A program made the position numbers and the translations under genes. Positions 33,631-45,051 of a stretch of 64,000 nucleotides of DNA are shown here, in pieces. The notes under the pieces are model-generated. The model was not told the DNA's origin. It did not search any database and was given only the letters and a program-made list of their open reading frames with translations. The stretch lies in contig NC_092568.1 in assembly GCF_037975245.1 (NCBI RefSeq), forward strand, positions 8,691,001 through 8,755,000, written 5' to 3'. Within the stretch, counting starts at the first letter, position 1, and the number at the start of each line of letters is the position of its first letter. The stretch is from Apostichopus japonicus (Eukaryota > Echinodermata > Holothuroidea > Aspidochirotida > Stichopodidae).

Positions 33631-34923
33631 ATTCGACGTTCAAGTTTTATTACACAAAATATGAGTTTTACGAAAAACATAAAGTTACAAAAATCCTTGA
33701 AAGTATGCGAAGGGAATCAATTTAAATATCACGTGGCATATTAGCATATATACAGTCGATGTCCTTTATTAGCTATGTATGGCGATTAGCCAAATATGAT
33801 ATTTGTTGTGTACATATAGGCGTATATACAGTAGCGAAGTCGTTGATTGTGTGTTCTTTATTGGTTGTTCTCTATAGCTGTGCAAATAGATTCAAATTAG
33901 TATACATGCTTAACTGTTATAGATACCTATCACGTACATTCCACTAACCGCCGAAAACTCAAGAATGATTTCACGTCTTGTTGAAAGTTGACGAGATTAA
34001 ATTAAAAAGCAAAATTAATTAATATAATAACATATATAAAACATTAAATAAAATAATTCCGTCACTCGTAAATATACGTAAAAGATTACTTTGAGTTTCA
34101 GATTTGAGTCAGAAACATTATCACACACACATACACACACACAAAAAATATTCTTAAGTATGTCGTATAATTAGTCATCAGTTTAGCGTGGGAGGGAACA
34201 TCTCTTACATAACGTTCCCGCCACACGCCCACACCTGGACCAAAAACAATAAAACGGTTACACATCCAATTACTGAATTTCTAATCAAGATTAATGTTAC
34301 CAGTCTGGGATATAAAGAATTAAAAATCCCACAATGAAGAGCCATTGTAAAGCAAACAAAATTTAAACATTATAACTTACCTATAAATACAACGGCATAA
34401 AAGTTTTATAAAACAAAACTCGTCTTTTTTCGGTATCGATATAAAATCACCGTGGGTATAGTTCTATTTCGATATTTTTCTTGAAGCTGTGTGCTCACCA
34501 GGTGTTGATATTCGAATGGTAAGACATACGGATAAAAATCGACAAGAACCGTTATACGTGAATTACCATCTTGCGCCAGTCACTAACCATCAGCCCGTTT
34601 GGTATCAAAGTTCAATTTCGTGTTTCTTCACAATAGCAGGTTAATTATTAACACTTTTTGATAATTATTATACAAACATCTTGTGGAAGGAGATAAATTA
34701 CTCTGAATATTTTTTTTTTTAAAAGTGACTAATAAGAGAACGAACAAATGGGTTCTACACTCTGTTGACTAATGTCTGCGGTAGCAACCCAAACATTTGC
34801 TCAGAGAATTATAGCTTTCCCAAACGTGTAAAAATTTGTTATCTTACTAATTTTGATTACAGTCTTTGCTTTGTTTAAAAGTGAAACAAACCACATCCAT
34901 CATCTTTGTTATATGCGATTGAG

Positions 34924-35568
34924 CAGGGGCGTAGCGAAGGGGTTTTTGTTGGGGGGGGGGGTGTGGAGAATTTGATTTGCCGACGGATCTGGAAGTGGTG
35001 ACTGAAATGGGAAAGGGGTCTAAGGGGAGGGGGTGTCCCCCTCCCCTTTGGCAAATTTTTAGTTTTGAAACGTCCTTAGATGCAATCTGGTGTATATTTT
35101 AAGTCAAATTTGATTTGCCGACGGATCTGGAAGTGTTGACTGAAATGGGGGAGGGGTCTAAGGGGAGGGGGTGTCCCCCTCCCCTTTGGAAACTTTTTAG
35201 TTTTGAAACGTCCTTAGATGCAATCTGGTGCATATTTTAAGTCAAATTTGATTTGCCGACGGATCTGGAAGTGGTGACTGAAATGGGGGAGGGGTCTAAG
35301 GGTAGGGGGTCTACCCCTCCCCTTTGGAAAATTTTTAAGTTTTGAAACGTCCTTAGATGCAATCTGCTGCATATTTTAAGTCAAATTTGGCACGGAAGAA
35401 GCTCCCGTTCTCCTTTTCTCTATTCAGCTTTCCTTCTTTCTTCCCCTTCCGCTCTCTGCACCTTTTCTCCTTTTGCCGACAGACCCAAAATTTGCCGACA
35501 GCGACCAAATTATTGGGGGGTGTGACACCCCCCCACACCCCCCCCCCCCCCCGCTCGCTACGCCCCTG
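34924..35568. mobile_element. Non-autonomous hAT-type element F (645 bp) with internal triplication
   Basis: The ends are CAGGGGCGTAGCGA and its exact inverse TCGCTACGCCCCTG. A perfect 8-bp duplication CGATTGAG flanks it (34916-34923, 35569-35576). The interior is about three copies of a 138-bp unit starting at 34981, 35119 and 35257 (CGACGGATCTGGAAGTG). It lies in the divergent intergenic region between genes 2 and 3. Confidence 0.95.
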
Positions 35569-35576
35569 CGATTGAG

Positions 35577-38557
35577 GTAATTTAAGATAAAACAATTTTC
35601 GTAAACAGTTTAAAAGAAAAACAATTCCCACTTAATATGGGAGTTTTTAATATTTCAATGTTCATCCATACATGGACAAGACATAAGACTTGAGTAAGTC
35701 TAAAAATGACATCATTGATAAATTTTGTTATTTTATTTTAATACATCTCGACGGCTTTTTGCAAACACTGAATCGAAAATATTCAGGTCCATTACATGAA
35801 TTTACAATTTGAACTGACATTGGTTTCCATGGCAACACTGTTTAATTCAGCTTGGAAAATATGCATAGAAAAACAAAGGGTATAGAATGTTCCATCTCCG
35901 ACGATGCGTTTATAGGCATCACAGAGCGAAGAAAGAGGCCTCCCTGACACGATTTTGTAAACCCCTGATTTGTCTCTCAAGCGGAAATAATATTTGGCGG
36001 AGTTATTCATCACAAGGATCCGAATTATTATTAGCTAACTTGATTGGTTTACTTTGACCGATCGTTTATTCGATAACAACGTATCGGTATTAATGATGAA
36101 CCCATTAACCGTCATGTAGTACTTCTAATAATGATATTAACATATGGCATCAATCCTGTATCTCTGGTTACATCTTTACAAGACGCCATATTACATTCAT
36201 AGGTTACAGTTTGAGTAGAGAGAGAGAGCCTGGTTGTATCCTAATTTCTAAAAGTATTGTCGATAGTAGTTCCTTTGTTTTAGAACTTCTTTATCGACTC
36301 TGCAATAGGTACACACATTGTTTTTTGTCAAATTCATAGAATATATAACAATATTGATTTTTGTTTTACAAATACGGCAGATTTTAGAATTCACTTTACG
36401 ACTTTAGGAGAATCTTAAAAAATTTAATAATAATAAAAACGTTATTAAATTTTTTCCTACGAGACACGAATAAAAAGCAAATGGTAGCATATTTTACCTA
36501 AATAGAAATAATAGTGAGGTTGGAATAATGTTTGTCATATTTGATTCTTCATTTTCATCAAATCGCTCAGAAATTCATTTCAATTGGGCAATTTTTTTTT
36601 ATTGGTTCAGAAGAAGAAATATCATCTGTTTATATATAAAACACATGCAGGTATATTATTCAGTAATAGTTAACTACACCTATGTAGAAATTTGTATAAA
36701 ATAAGTCAAATATTTCCATCGTTTTTGGAGTGTTCCTTAATTATATGTCCATCCGCTATCATAGTTCATATAATGCATGCTGCACTCTTGTGGTCATAGA
36801 GTGGAGTTATTAAATATTTACCTGCTTTGTGGCCACTTCAAATGATAGACATTTAATAATTAAGACGAGCAAAAATCCTTAAAAATTATCAGAATCATCC
36901 CTAAATTAGAAGTTAGGCGAGGCATTTCTTATACCATTTAATCATTCGGTCCAAAGTGCTAGGGTGGGGCAGTGTGAATATATTCAGTTTGTTTAAGATG
37001 AGCTTTTTTTCAATCATTTATTTTCAAAATTAAGAAACTCTATAGAATTTATTTGGGTGACTTTCGCAAGCAATATACTTTGACACAATAAGGTTAAGTA
37101 AATGGCTCAAACTGAAAGCCGTTCAATATTATTGATAGATATCGATATCGGGGGGGGGGGGGGGCTAGTATGTGGAGGGAGGTTGCATGGGTTGATTCTG
37201 ATATTTGGACTCACAAGGTGCACATGCGTAATCGTAATTTGTTTATACTATCATTATGTTTTGCGATTTGTGCACTTTGAACCGCTCAAAGTAGATATAC
37301 ATAAAAGATACAATCTGCGAATCACGTGACTTTTTACGACCTTTCAAGTTAATAACCTGATCATTTACGGCTGTTCCAAAGGTGTATCTCTCCCTCCCTC
37401 TGGTGGCCAGCAAGCCTACAGAAAGGAATAGTTAGTGTGTGGGATGCAAACAAATACATATTGGCAGTAAATGTTAATATGGATAAGAACCAAAAACTGG
37501 CCCGAGTGTATAGTTTTAATGTACTTATACCATATATATATTCAACGTGGCAAAAGGTATACAGCACCGGCTCATGGTACCAAACTCCCGCATTCAGTGA
37601 AGACCGCCTTGCTCAATTTTTGTCACCATGGAAACCTGTCAGAAGTGTGAACATCATGTTTGTCACAAAACAAGTCAAGTAGGCCTATATAGATTTGCCA
37701 ATATTTATAACAAAAAGTGCTTACAATTGCGTTGTAAATTTTATGAAACTTTGTAACGATTTTATATTGTATTCCAGAATTTGTTGTGTCATTAAGATAC
37801 TGGATGGTTTTTCATACGTGCCGTAAAATATATCAACGTCCGCTTCATTTATGATCCTTCTCTTTCTTGACTGGAGAGTTTTTTTTTTACAAGATGTTAA
37901 TTAGTAAATGAATATTGTTCTTTTTCGGTGATCCTTTCACTTAAAATTTTAAATCTCTTTCACACTAGTGCACAGATTACTTTATAGATTTGTAAGAAAA
38001 CATTTACCCCCCCCCCTCCTCTCTCTCCCGAACTCTACCGCCCGCCATGTCCATCCTTTAAAGGATTGGTTCAGGTGTTTGACATGTCTATGTTGTATGA
38101 AAGAGCACAAAAAGACAAAAAGAACAGTGAAGAAACTACCATGATAGCATGCTCTGTTAAGGAGATATGACACTTTGATGTCACATCCTCACTTCCTTAA
38201 CATGTGTGAATATATTTCTTTAAAAATTATTTACATTTTTTAACACATTTGAAAATAATATAATCAAAAATTCTTCTGATGTTTAATCTCAAATACTTCC
38301 TTTGACAAATATGAGATCTCCTGACATATCTTTTGGTTGAAAGTCATGAAATCTCATAAAATATTTAGAAAAAAAATACAAAGACTTTTCAGGAATGTGA
38401 GGATGTGACATCACAGCTAGTCAGATTTCAGCAGTTTCTACACAATCTGATAAAACTTTACACTTGAATATCTCTTTAACCGAAAAAGATATTTGAACAG
38501 TTTTTTTCACCATTGTGTTTCTTTTATTGTCCTCTTTCATATAACATAAACATGTTA
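35577..38557. other. Intergenic, no gene seen
   Basis: Part of the divergent spacer between genes 2 and 3. AT-rich, with a G15 tract at 37150-37164. No supported coding region. Non-coding first exons of gene 3 could lie here but cannot be recognised. Confidence 0.5.
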
Positions 38558-38572
38558 AGGCGGAGTGTATAG

Positions 38573-38822
38573 CCTAAGGCGGAGTTTATAGCCTAGTGGT
38601 TAACGCCGGCGTCTCCCAGTCATGAGATCCCCGGTTCGATTCCCCGCCGACAGCAAGGTGTGTCGTCTGGCAAGGGTGTTGGTCAATAACAACTTCCCGA
38701 CATGGACGTTAAATGGATGTGTGCCGAGAGATTGGCTTCGGTCAGCTTGCGAGTCTATAAGCCTCCATGGCTTCTTTCGCGAGTTCCTGCTTGCGGGAAG
38801 ATCACATATACATACATACATG
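38573..38822 (+). mobile_element. tRNA-derived SINE, subfamily B
   Basis: The head TATAGCCTAGTGGTTAACGC is an A box and GGTTCGATTCCCC a B box, and the head differs from that of subfamily A. The 3' half nonetheless matches it: GGCTTCGGTCAGCTTGCGAG, TCGCGAGTTCCTGCTTGCGG, GAAGATCACATA and a CATA tail. A short direct duplication (AGGCGGAGTGTATAGCCT / AGGCGGAGTTTATAGCCT) marks the 5' end. Confidence 0.87.
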
Positions 38823-39692
38823 TGTGCCAACTGAACCAATCCTTTAATAAGATCATTCTATACATTGCCCCTTCTTTGCCCTTAGTTGTGTATTCAAGCG
38901 CAGTAGAATTGAGAAAAAACACGTGATGGCGGTGAAAAGTACAATAAGACAAATACAATCGTTTCGCTGATTGGTTCATAAGATTTTCAAACACTATCAA
39001 TGGCTGTTGTATTGGCTTTTCAACTCTCTTGTGTTTTCCCCCTACCTGGTGAACTCGGTTTGAAGCATTCAAGTGGAAAATGACAAATAGCGAGGTTTAT
39101 GTAAAAATCTCTGAATATTCATTATGTTTTCAATCGTCACTATATGATAGAATAAACAAGTGCAACACATATACGGTAGCCTTAGAGTACTTTCAAGCAC
39201 AGACGAAATACAATTTAAAATAAATTAATAATCAAATAATAATCAAATCAAATAATCAAATCATTTATAATCGATAGCATTACACGAATGCATTCTTGAA
39301 ATGATGAGAAGCAATAACGTATCACAGTTTGGAAAGCTGTACCACAATGTAGGGTATAACAAAACCTTTGTGTTTACTTTGGAAGAATTTTGAGCAGATC
39401 TCAGATTTTCGACATCTTTTTTCCCAACCAAAACAAAGAAAGAAAGAAAGAAAGAAAAAAACTCGTACGTATTAGCATATATAGCATAAGTTAACACTGC
39501 AATCGTTTCTTGGATATTAGTATCAAATTATTGTGTGTGTGTTTGTCTGTCTGTCTGTCTTTCTCTCTGTCTCTAAATATGTTGGTAAAATATCTGTCCG
39601 TATATGTATCATCGATAATGTTTCTTTTCTTTTTTTCAATGCATGTTTCATTTGTACCTTAGTTCACACTATTCACACTGACTGATCTGAGA

Positions 39693-40070
39693 GAGAAGAT
39701 GTGAGAATATAGTTAATAATTAAACAGATTAAACTGATTTTCTATGCATGCCCGCATTTTTATACCGTGGGTGCGGTGGTATTATGTATGTATGTATGTC
39801 TATAAACGAATGTCTCGCCTGGCTGATCCAACCATGACCCCCTGAATAGTGCGACCTTGTAAGACGCCCACTTTTTGGACACTGAGAGAAGATTTGAGAA
39901 TATAGTTTATAAATTAAACAGACTAATTCTCCATGCATGCCCGCATTTTTATACCGTGGGTATACGTTGGTAGTATGTATGTATGTCGATAAACGAATGT
40001 CTCGCCTGACTGATCCAACCACTACCCTGAATAGTGCGACCTTGTAAGACGACATTTCTTGGCCACTGTA
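39693..40070. repeat. 192-bp tandem duplication
   Basis: Two units starting GAGAAGATGTGAGAATATAG (39693) and GAGAAGATTTGAGAATATAG (39885). Both contain CCCGCATTTTTATACCGTGG, a GTATGTAT run and GAATAGTGCGACCTTGTAAG. Non-coding, between genes 2 and 3. Confidence 0.85.
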
Positions 40071-41284
40071 GGTTTTGCAGTTTTGTCAACAAAGTTGATC
40101 AAAGGCCGTATTTTGGAGTTCGTAACTCAACAATAATTTGGCATCTTATAAAGAAGTTTGTTTACGAGGGCTAGTTTTGTCTATGAAATATATTTGTTGT
40201 ATCTTTCAAGTTGTGACGTGTCCTATGGAATGCTGGCAGCGCATCAGTAAAGCCAAGCTTAACAGAATTTATCAGAACACTATATAAAACCTGTTAAATA
40301 GTTTAATCCACTTCCAGAACTGACTCAAAATTTGACAGTGAGACGCGCTATCGTGTGGTGAATTGCTGTGGAGGTAGGTGTTACATCAAATCTCGTTGTG
40401 TAATAATTGGTAACCTAATTCAGTATGTTGATCTTCTTTGCTGTCGTGTGTCCCTCATATGGTTTCCATTCATGTCAACATTATTTCAACAATTGTTAGT
40501 TAATTTCAGTCGGTTCTAGTCAGTATAACGACGTAAGCTATAGGCCTATTATATCAGGTTTATTTCTTTTCCTAACGAATACATACAGTTGCGGGGGAGT
40601 GGGGGGGGGGGCGAGAGGTGGATGGCCCAAAAAATATGAACCTTAATCAGAGAGGGATAACTTTATCAGAGGATTAGTTTTCTCTGATAGGGGGTGTGAG
40701 GGGTGTGGTGGGGGACGTATGTAACTGTTTAGGAGTGCAGGGTGGGAGACAAGAGCCAAGGGGACTGGTGGGGTGAAACATTTTCAAATATTTTGTATAC
40801 TCCGTTACGATTTTGTAGCTCAAAGAATCACCACATTCTCACTAAGACAGACGAATTACTCTGAAATTTCTCTAAATGTAACCACCCCCCCGCCTTTTAT
40901 CGGCTTTTAAGTGCCCAGTATTACAGGGGATGGTTCCATTGCATATTTGGATGAAAAAATACCGATGGTTGATATTTCAGTTGAGGGTGGAAAGTCGGGG
41001 GGGGGGAGGTAAAAACTAAAGAATGAGAAACTTTGACGTATGTTTGCTAATAGATAAGAATTATTATTATTATTATATTTTAAATAAAATTCCGATTATT
41101 TATATGTTGCCTATGGGAACCATACAATGTGGGCTGGACGCCCATAATAAGCAACAGTGAATACAAGTTAAACTCAACATATTAATCACTTCTTCTTCTT
41201 TCATCCTTGTACTACAGTTTTCTAGTCAAGTTTCCTGACCGAGTGACTATACATCTGTTAGTCAAATCCACCACCACGACGACA

Positions 41285-41957
41285 ATGTCTAATGTACGTC
41301 ATATTTACAAACCTTCCGCCACGACGGATGACAACAAGGGGCATGATGACGACATTAAAAAACCATCCGGCTCACTGATGGAGAGGATTAATAATCCAGT
41401 CGTTTTCTCGATCATCACTTTACTTGCAACGACCATGGGTGTGGCAGGATACATCTACCAAGCGTCGTGTGTCACCACGATTGAAAAGCGATTCCAACTC
41501 AAGAGTCAACATACCGCGATTTTACCGATCGTCACCGATGCCGTTGGAGTTTGTACCATGCTCTTCATCGTCCATTACGCCTCCTCCCGTCATAGACCTA
41601 GGGTCATATCCTGTTCACTCATGTTGACTGGTCTTGGGCTCATGCTCTATAGTGTACCCCACTTTTTGTACCCTGTCCCGCCCCTCCTACAGACCTCCTT
41701 CGTCGGGACTACAAACAACACAGCTAATTCTGCCGTGTCATATTTGTCATCTGGTCCTGGGGAAGTCTGCAACGATGCCGACAGCCCAGATGAAGATTGC
41801 TCAGTGGGGCAGTTACAAAAATCGGGCGCTCTACTCAACCAGGCGTTTTGGCTGTTCGTCGGTGCTGGTATTGTTGGTCTCAGCACAAGTTTGTATCCGT
41901 TGTTTATTGTACATATCGATGACGGTGTCGAGAAAAAGAAGCTCCCCATTTACATGG
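41285..41957 (+). CDS. Gene 3 exon 1: N terminus to helix 4
   Basis: The first ATG of the frame, in context GACAATGTC, follows a likely acceptor ending at 41217. The exon encodes 224 residues and ends TACATGG|GTAAGT in phase 1. It combines what gene 2 splits into exons 1 and 2. Landmarks are [20 protein letters not shown], the sequon NNT and SGALLNQAFWLF. Confidence 0.92.
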
Positions 41958-44900
41958 GTAAGTTCTAATCATAAATTGTCAGAAGCCATCGGTCCATCAA
42001 GGTTTTGTTGACGTCACTACATGTACGCACGCGCAAACAATGCGCAGAGATGTTGTGGTATCGATGGTTTCAAGTTTTGACTTTTTCACCTTAACCAATT
42101 CCGTCAAGTTTATCATGTTAGTTTTTTTCCCCAGTACGTGATAAAACAAGAATATTCAATGAATAAACTATATTGACCATAATCAGAAATACAGAATAAG
42201 TCCCTTGGGATTACTGATCGGTATGTGGGACTGACGTCATGGAGGGAGCACCGTGATATTTGATATACCAATTAGCTATCACAACTGTATATATTTGTTA
42301 CAAGTATAAAAACGTCACAACAATATAAGAAGCAGATGCAGGGAAAACCCCTTTTACTCCAATTTGGCATCCAAGTGAAAATAGCATTAAGTGAAAAAAA
42401 AGGCTCTCCAGAGAAAAGAGACTCTTTTACCGTTACATGAAAACAAATTTCACACATGTTTAAAACTGCCTTCAAAACCTCTTAATTCATGCTCGTATAC
42501 CATAAAAAAAACAACGAAATTCTCTGAAAATCACACAGAAACGAGTTTTGTTTTCTTTCAAAGTAGCCCTTTCTGTTCTCCTCCTCTTCCTTACCAGGAG
42601 TTTTGATGGCGGTATTTGCTGCCGGTTCACTGCTCGGATACGGTGTAGCGATATATTGCCTACAGATACCCGCCTACATCTCCGATCCAGAGTTTAATCA
42701 GCTGACACCATACGACCCAAGCTTCCTTGGTGCTTGGTGGCTCGGATTCCTCGTGCTAGGGTTATTACAAGTCATCTTTGCCTTCCCGATTTTCTTTTTC
42801 CCTCGATATCTGCCAAAACCGAAGGATCAGGAAATCGATGTCAACGGGACTGCTGCAGGAGATGATGATATGACCGACGCCATGTTAAAGGGTCTAAAGT
42901 TTGAAGTCACGGGAGATGAGGGTGAAAACTTCTTTCAAAGTAAGTATCATGGCGGAACAATGTCCTGCTAACCCCCCCCCCCTTCCCCCTCCCCTCAACC
43001 CCTTCTGCCTCAAAAGAGCAGACATCTATATCTTATATGAAAACTCACTAGTCAAGGAAAAAAAGCATCATAGTTGAAGAGGGACGTGACCTATGTGTCA
43101 TTCATTGGCTTAAAGGTAATCAACGGCAACCATCCGCCCCCACCCCACCCCCGGGCCAACCAAAAATATGCCAGAAAGTCCGAAATGTGTTACCTATAAT
43201 CAAACATTGTTTACTTCTTGTAACGCATATATACTAAAGAACCCTTATTTTCCCTCCCTGAGACATTTAACTGGCTCACAGAACACCCTTTTGATATATG
43301 GGAAATAATTTCTGGAGTGTTGGATTTTTAAGTAAGAACAATTTCATAACTTTTAACTATTCTAACATTGCTAGAACTTGGAGACGATAAAAACAAATAT
43401 CATTGTTCACAAGGTTGTAGGCTAGGTCATGACCATATTAATTGTGTTTCTTTCCAGGATTGGATAAACATGAAGTTCCTGGAATAAACAGTTGGCAGGC
43501 AGGCTGGCTGGGTGGTGGGGTGGTTAATAACGTACGTGATTCTTGGAAGACATAACCTCACGTGAATTGCTACAGAATATTTATCCTATGGCAAGCTTCT
43601 ATCATTTGGAGGCAAGAAACAAAACAGTACGAAAAGTTATCAGTGTTATTCTCCAACATGCTCTTTATGTAAGAATTACTGTTTTACTTGCAATTGAAGG
43701 ATATGTGTCCTCCTTCGAGATCAAATTGTTTATCGTCTGGGATTTTCCCTATGGGGCTGAACAGTGAACGAAAGAAAGCAATTTGGTGTGTGCATGGTGG
43801 TAGGGGGTAGGGGTAGGGGGGGGGGGGAATAGACGGATGGGAAAATGATATTCCTTTAGCTATTCGATGGCGACCGTAATGCTATTCAAAACTCAAATCT
43901 CGTTTTCGAAAAATATAAAATAACTGCTAATTATTTCAACCCATACACTTATTCCTGTTGAATTAGATGTTTACCATCCCCTCCCCTCTCCCCAACACCG
44001 AGCCGCACCTTCATGAAAAGAAACAATTGGGATCATACATGGTTGTGTCCCTTCATACAATCGCCATGTCAAAGTAGGCTAAAAAAAACGTATAAAATCA
44101 TTCATAAAAAACCCCTTCCTCCTACAAATTCACCGCCCACCTATAGCCCACCCCCTCATAACCCCATCCCACACCTATCACTATATACTACCCTAAGCCC
44201 GTATCAATGATAACAAAATCAAAGCCATACATTACTTCGTTTAATCTGTTTGTAGCTCCATGGTTTAATATATTATCACACTCACATACCGATCTTTCTT
44301 TCTTTCTTCATAGGTTTAGTGAAGTCCATTTGGAGGGTTTTATCTAACCCCACACTCGCAGCCTGTTTTGTCTGTTATATAGCCTTATCGGCATACTTTG
44401 CCGGCGCCGGTGTTTTTGGACCTAAATATATGCAGACACAATTTAATATCAACCCATACCAAACAGCGATGCTTTCTGGTATTTTAAATTTCTTATTTTT
44501 CCACTGAAAATATACAAGTCACTAGAGAGCCTAAGCTTTTCCATCCTATCGCAGGATCTTCTTCAGCGGTTAACTGAACGAAAAGAAACTAAGAACACAG
44601 CTTCTGAAGAAGATCTTGGTAGGATCGAAATGTCAGGTTTTTCAAACATTTAAATATTTACCTATATACTGCAGGCTTGTTGCAGTAGTTTAGCAATTTG
44701 CTGAATCCCTTTTCTTTCTCTCTTTTTGTTATCATTTTAATATGATTTTTAGCTCAAAACTTGAATATTAACTGATTACTTTGAGTACGTTTATAGTTTC
44801 TCTAGTCATAATTAAACAAAAACATTTTTTTTTTGAATATACAAGAAAAAAAGAAAAGAAAAAAAATTAAAACCGCTTATCAAGTAGTACTCCGAATATA

Positions 44901-45002
44901 GATGCTCTGCACATGCACAAATGGTGCTTACGTCATGATAAAAAATTAAAAAAATGAAGATATATACTACAGATACTGCTGAACAGATGTAACATTCCGT
45001 AC

Positions 45003-45051
<49 letters not shown>

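Noticed and set aside
43459-43540. Extra coding exon of gene 3 after TTTCCAG
   Set aside because: Adding it breaks the phase-1 junction that joins 42939 to 44314 exactly as in gene 2.
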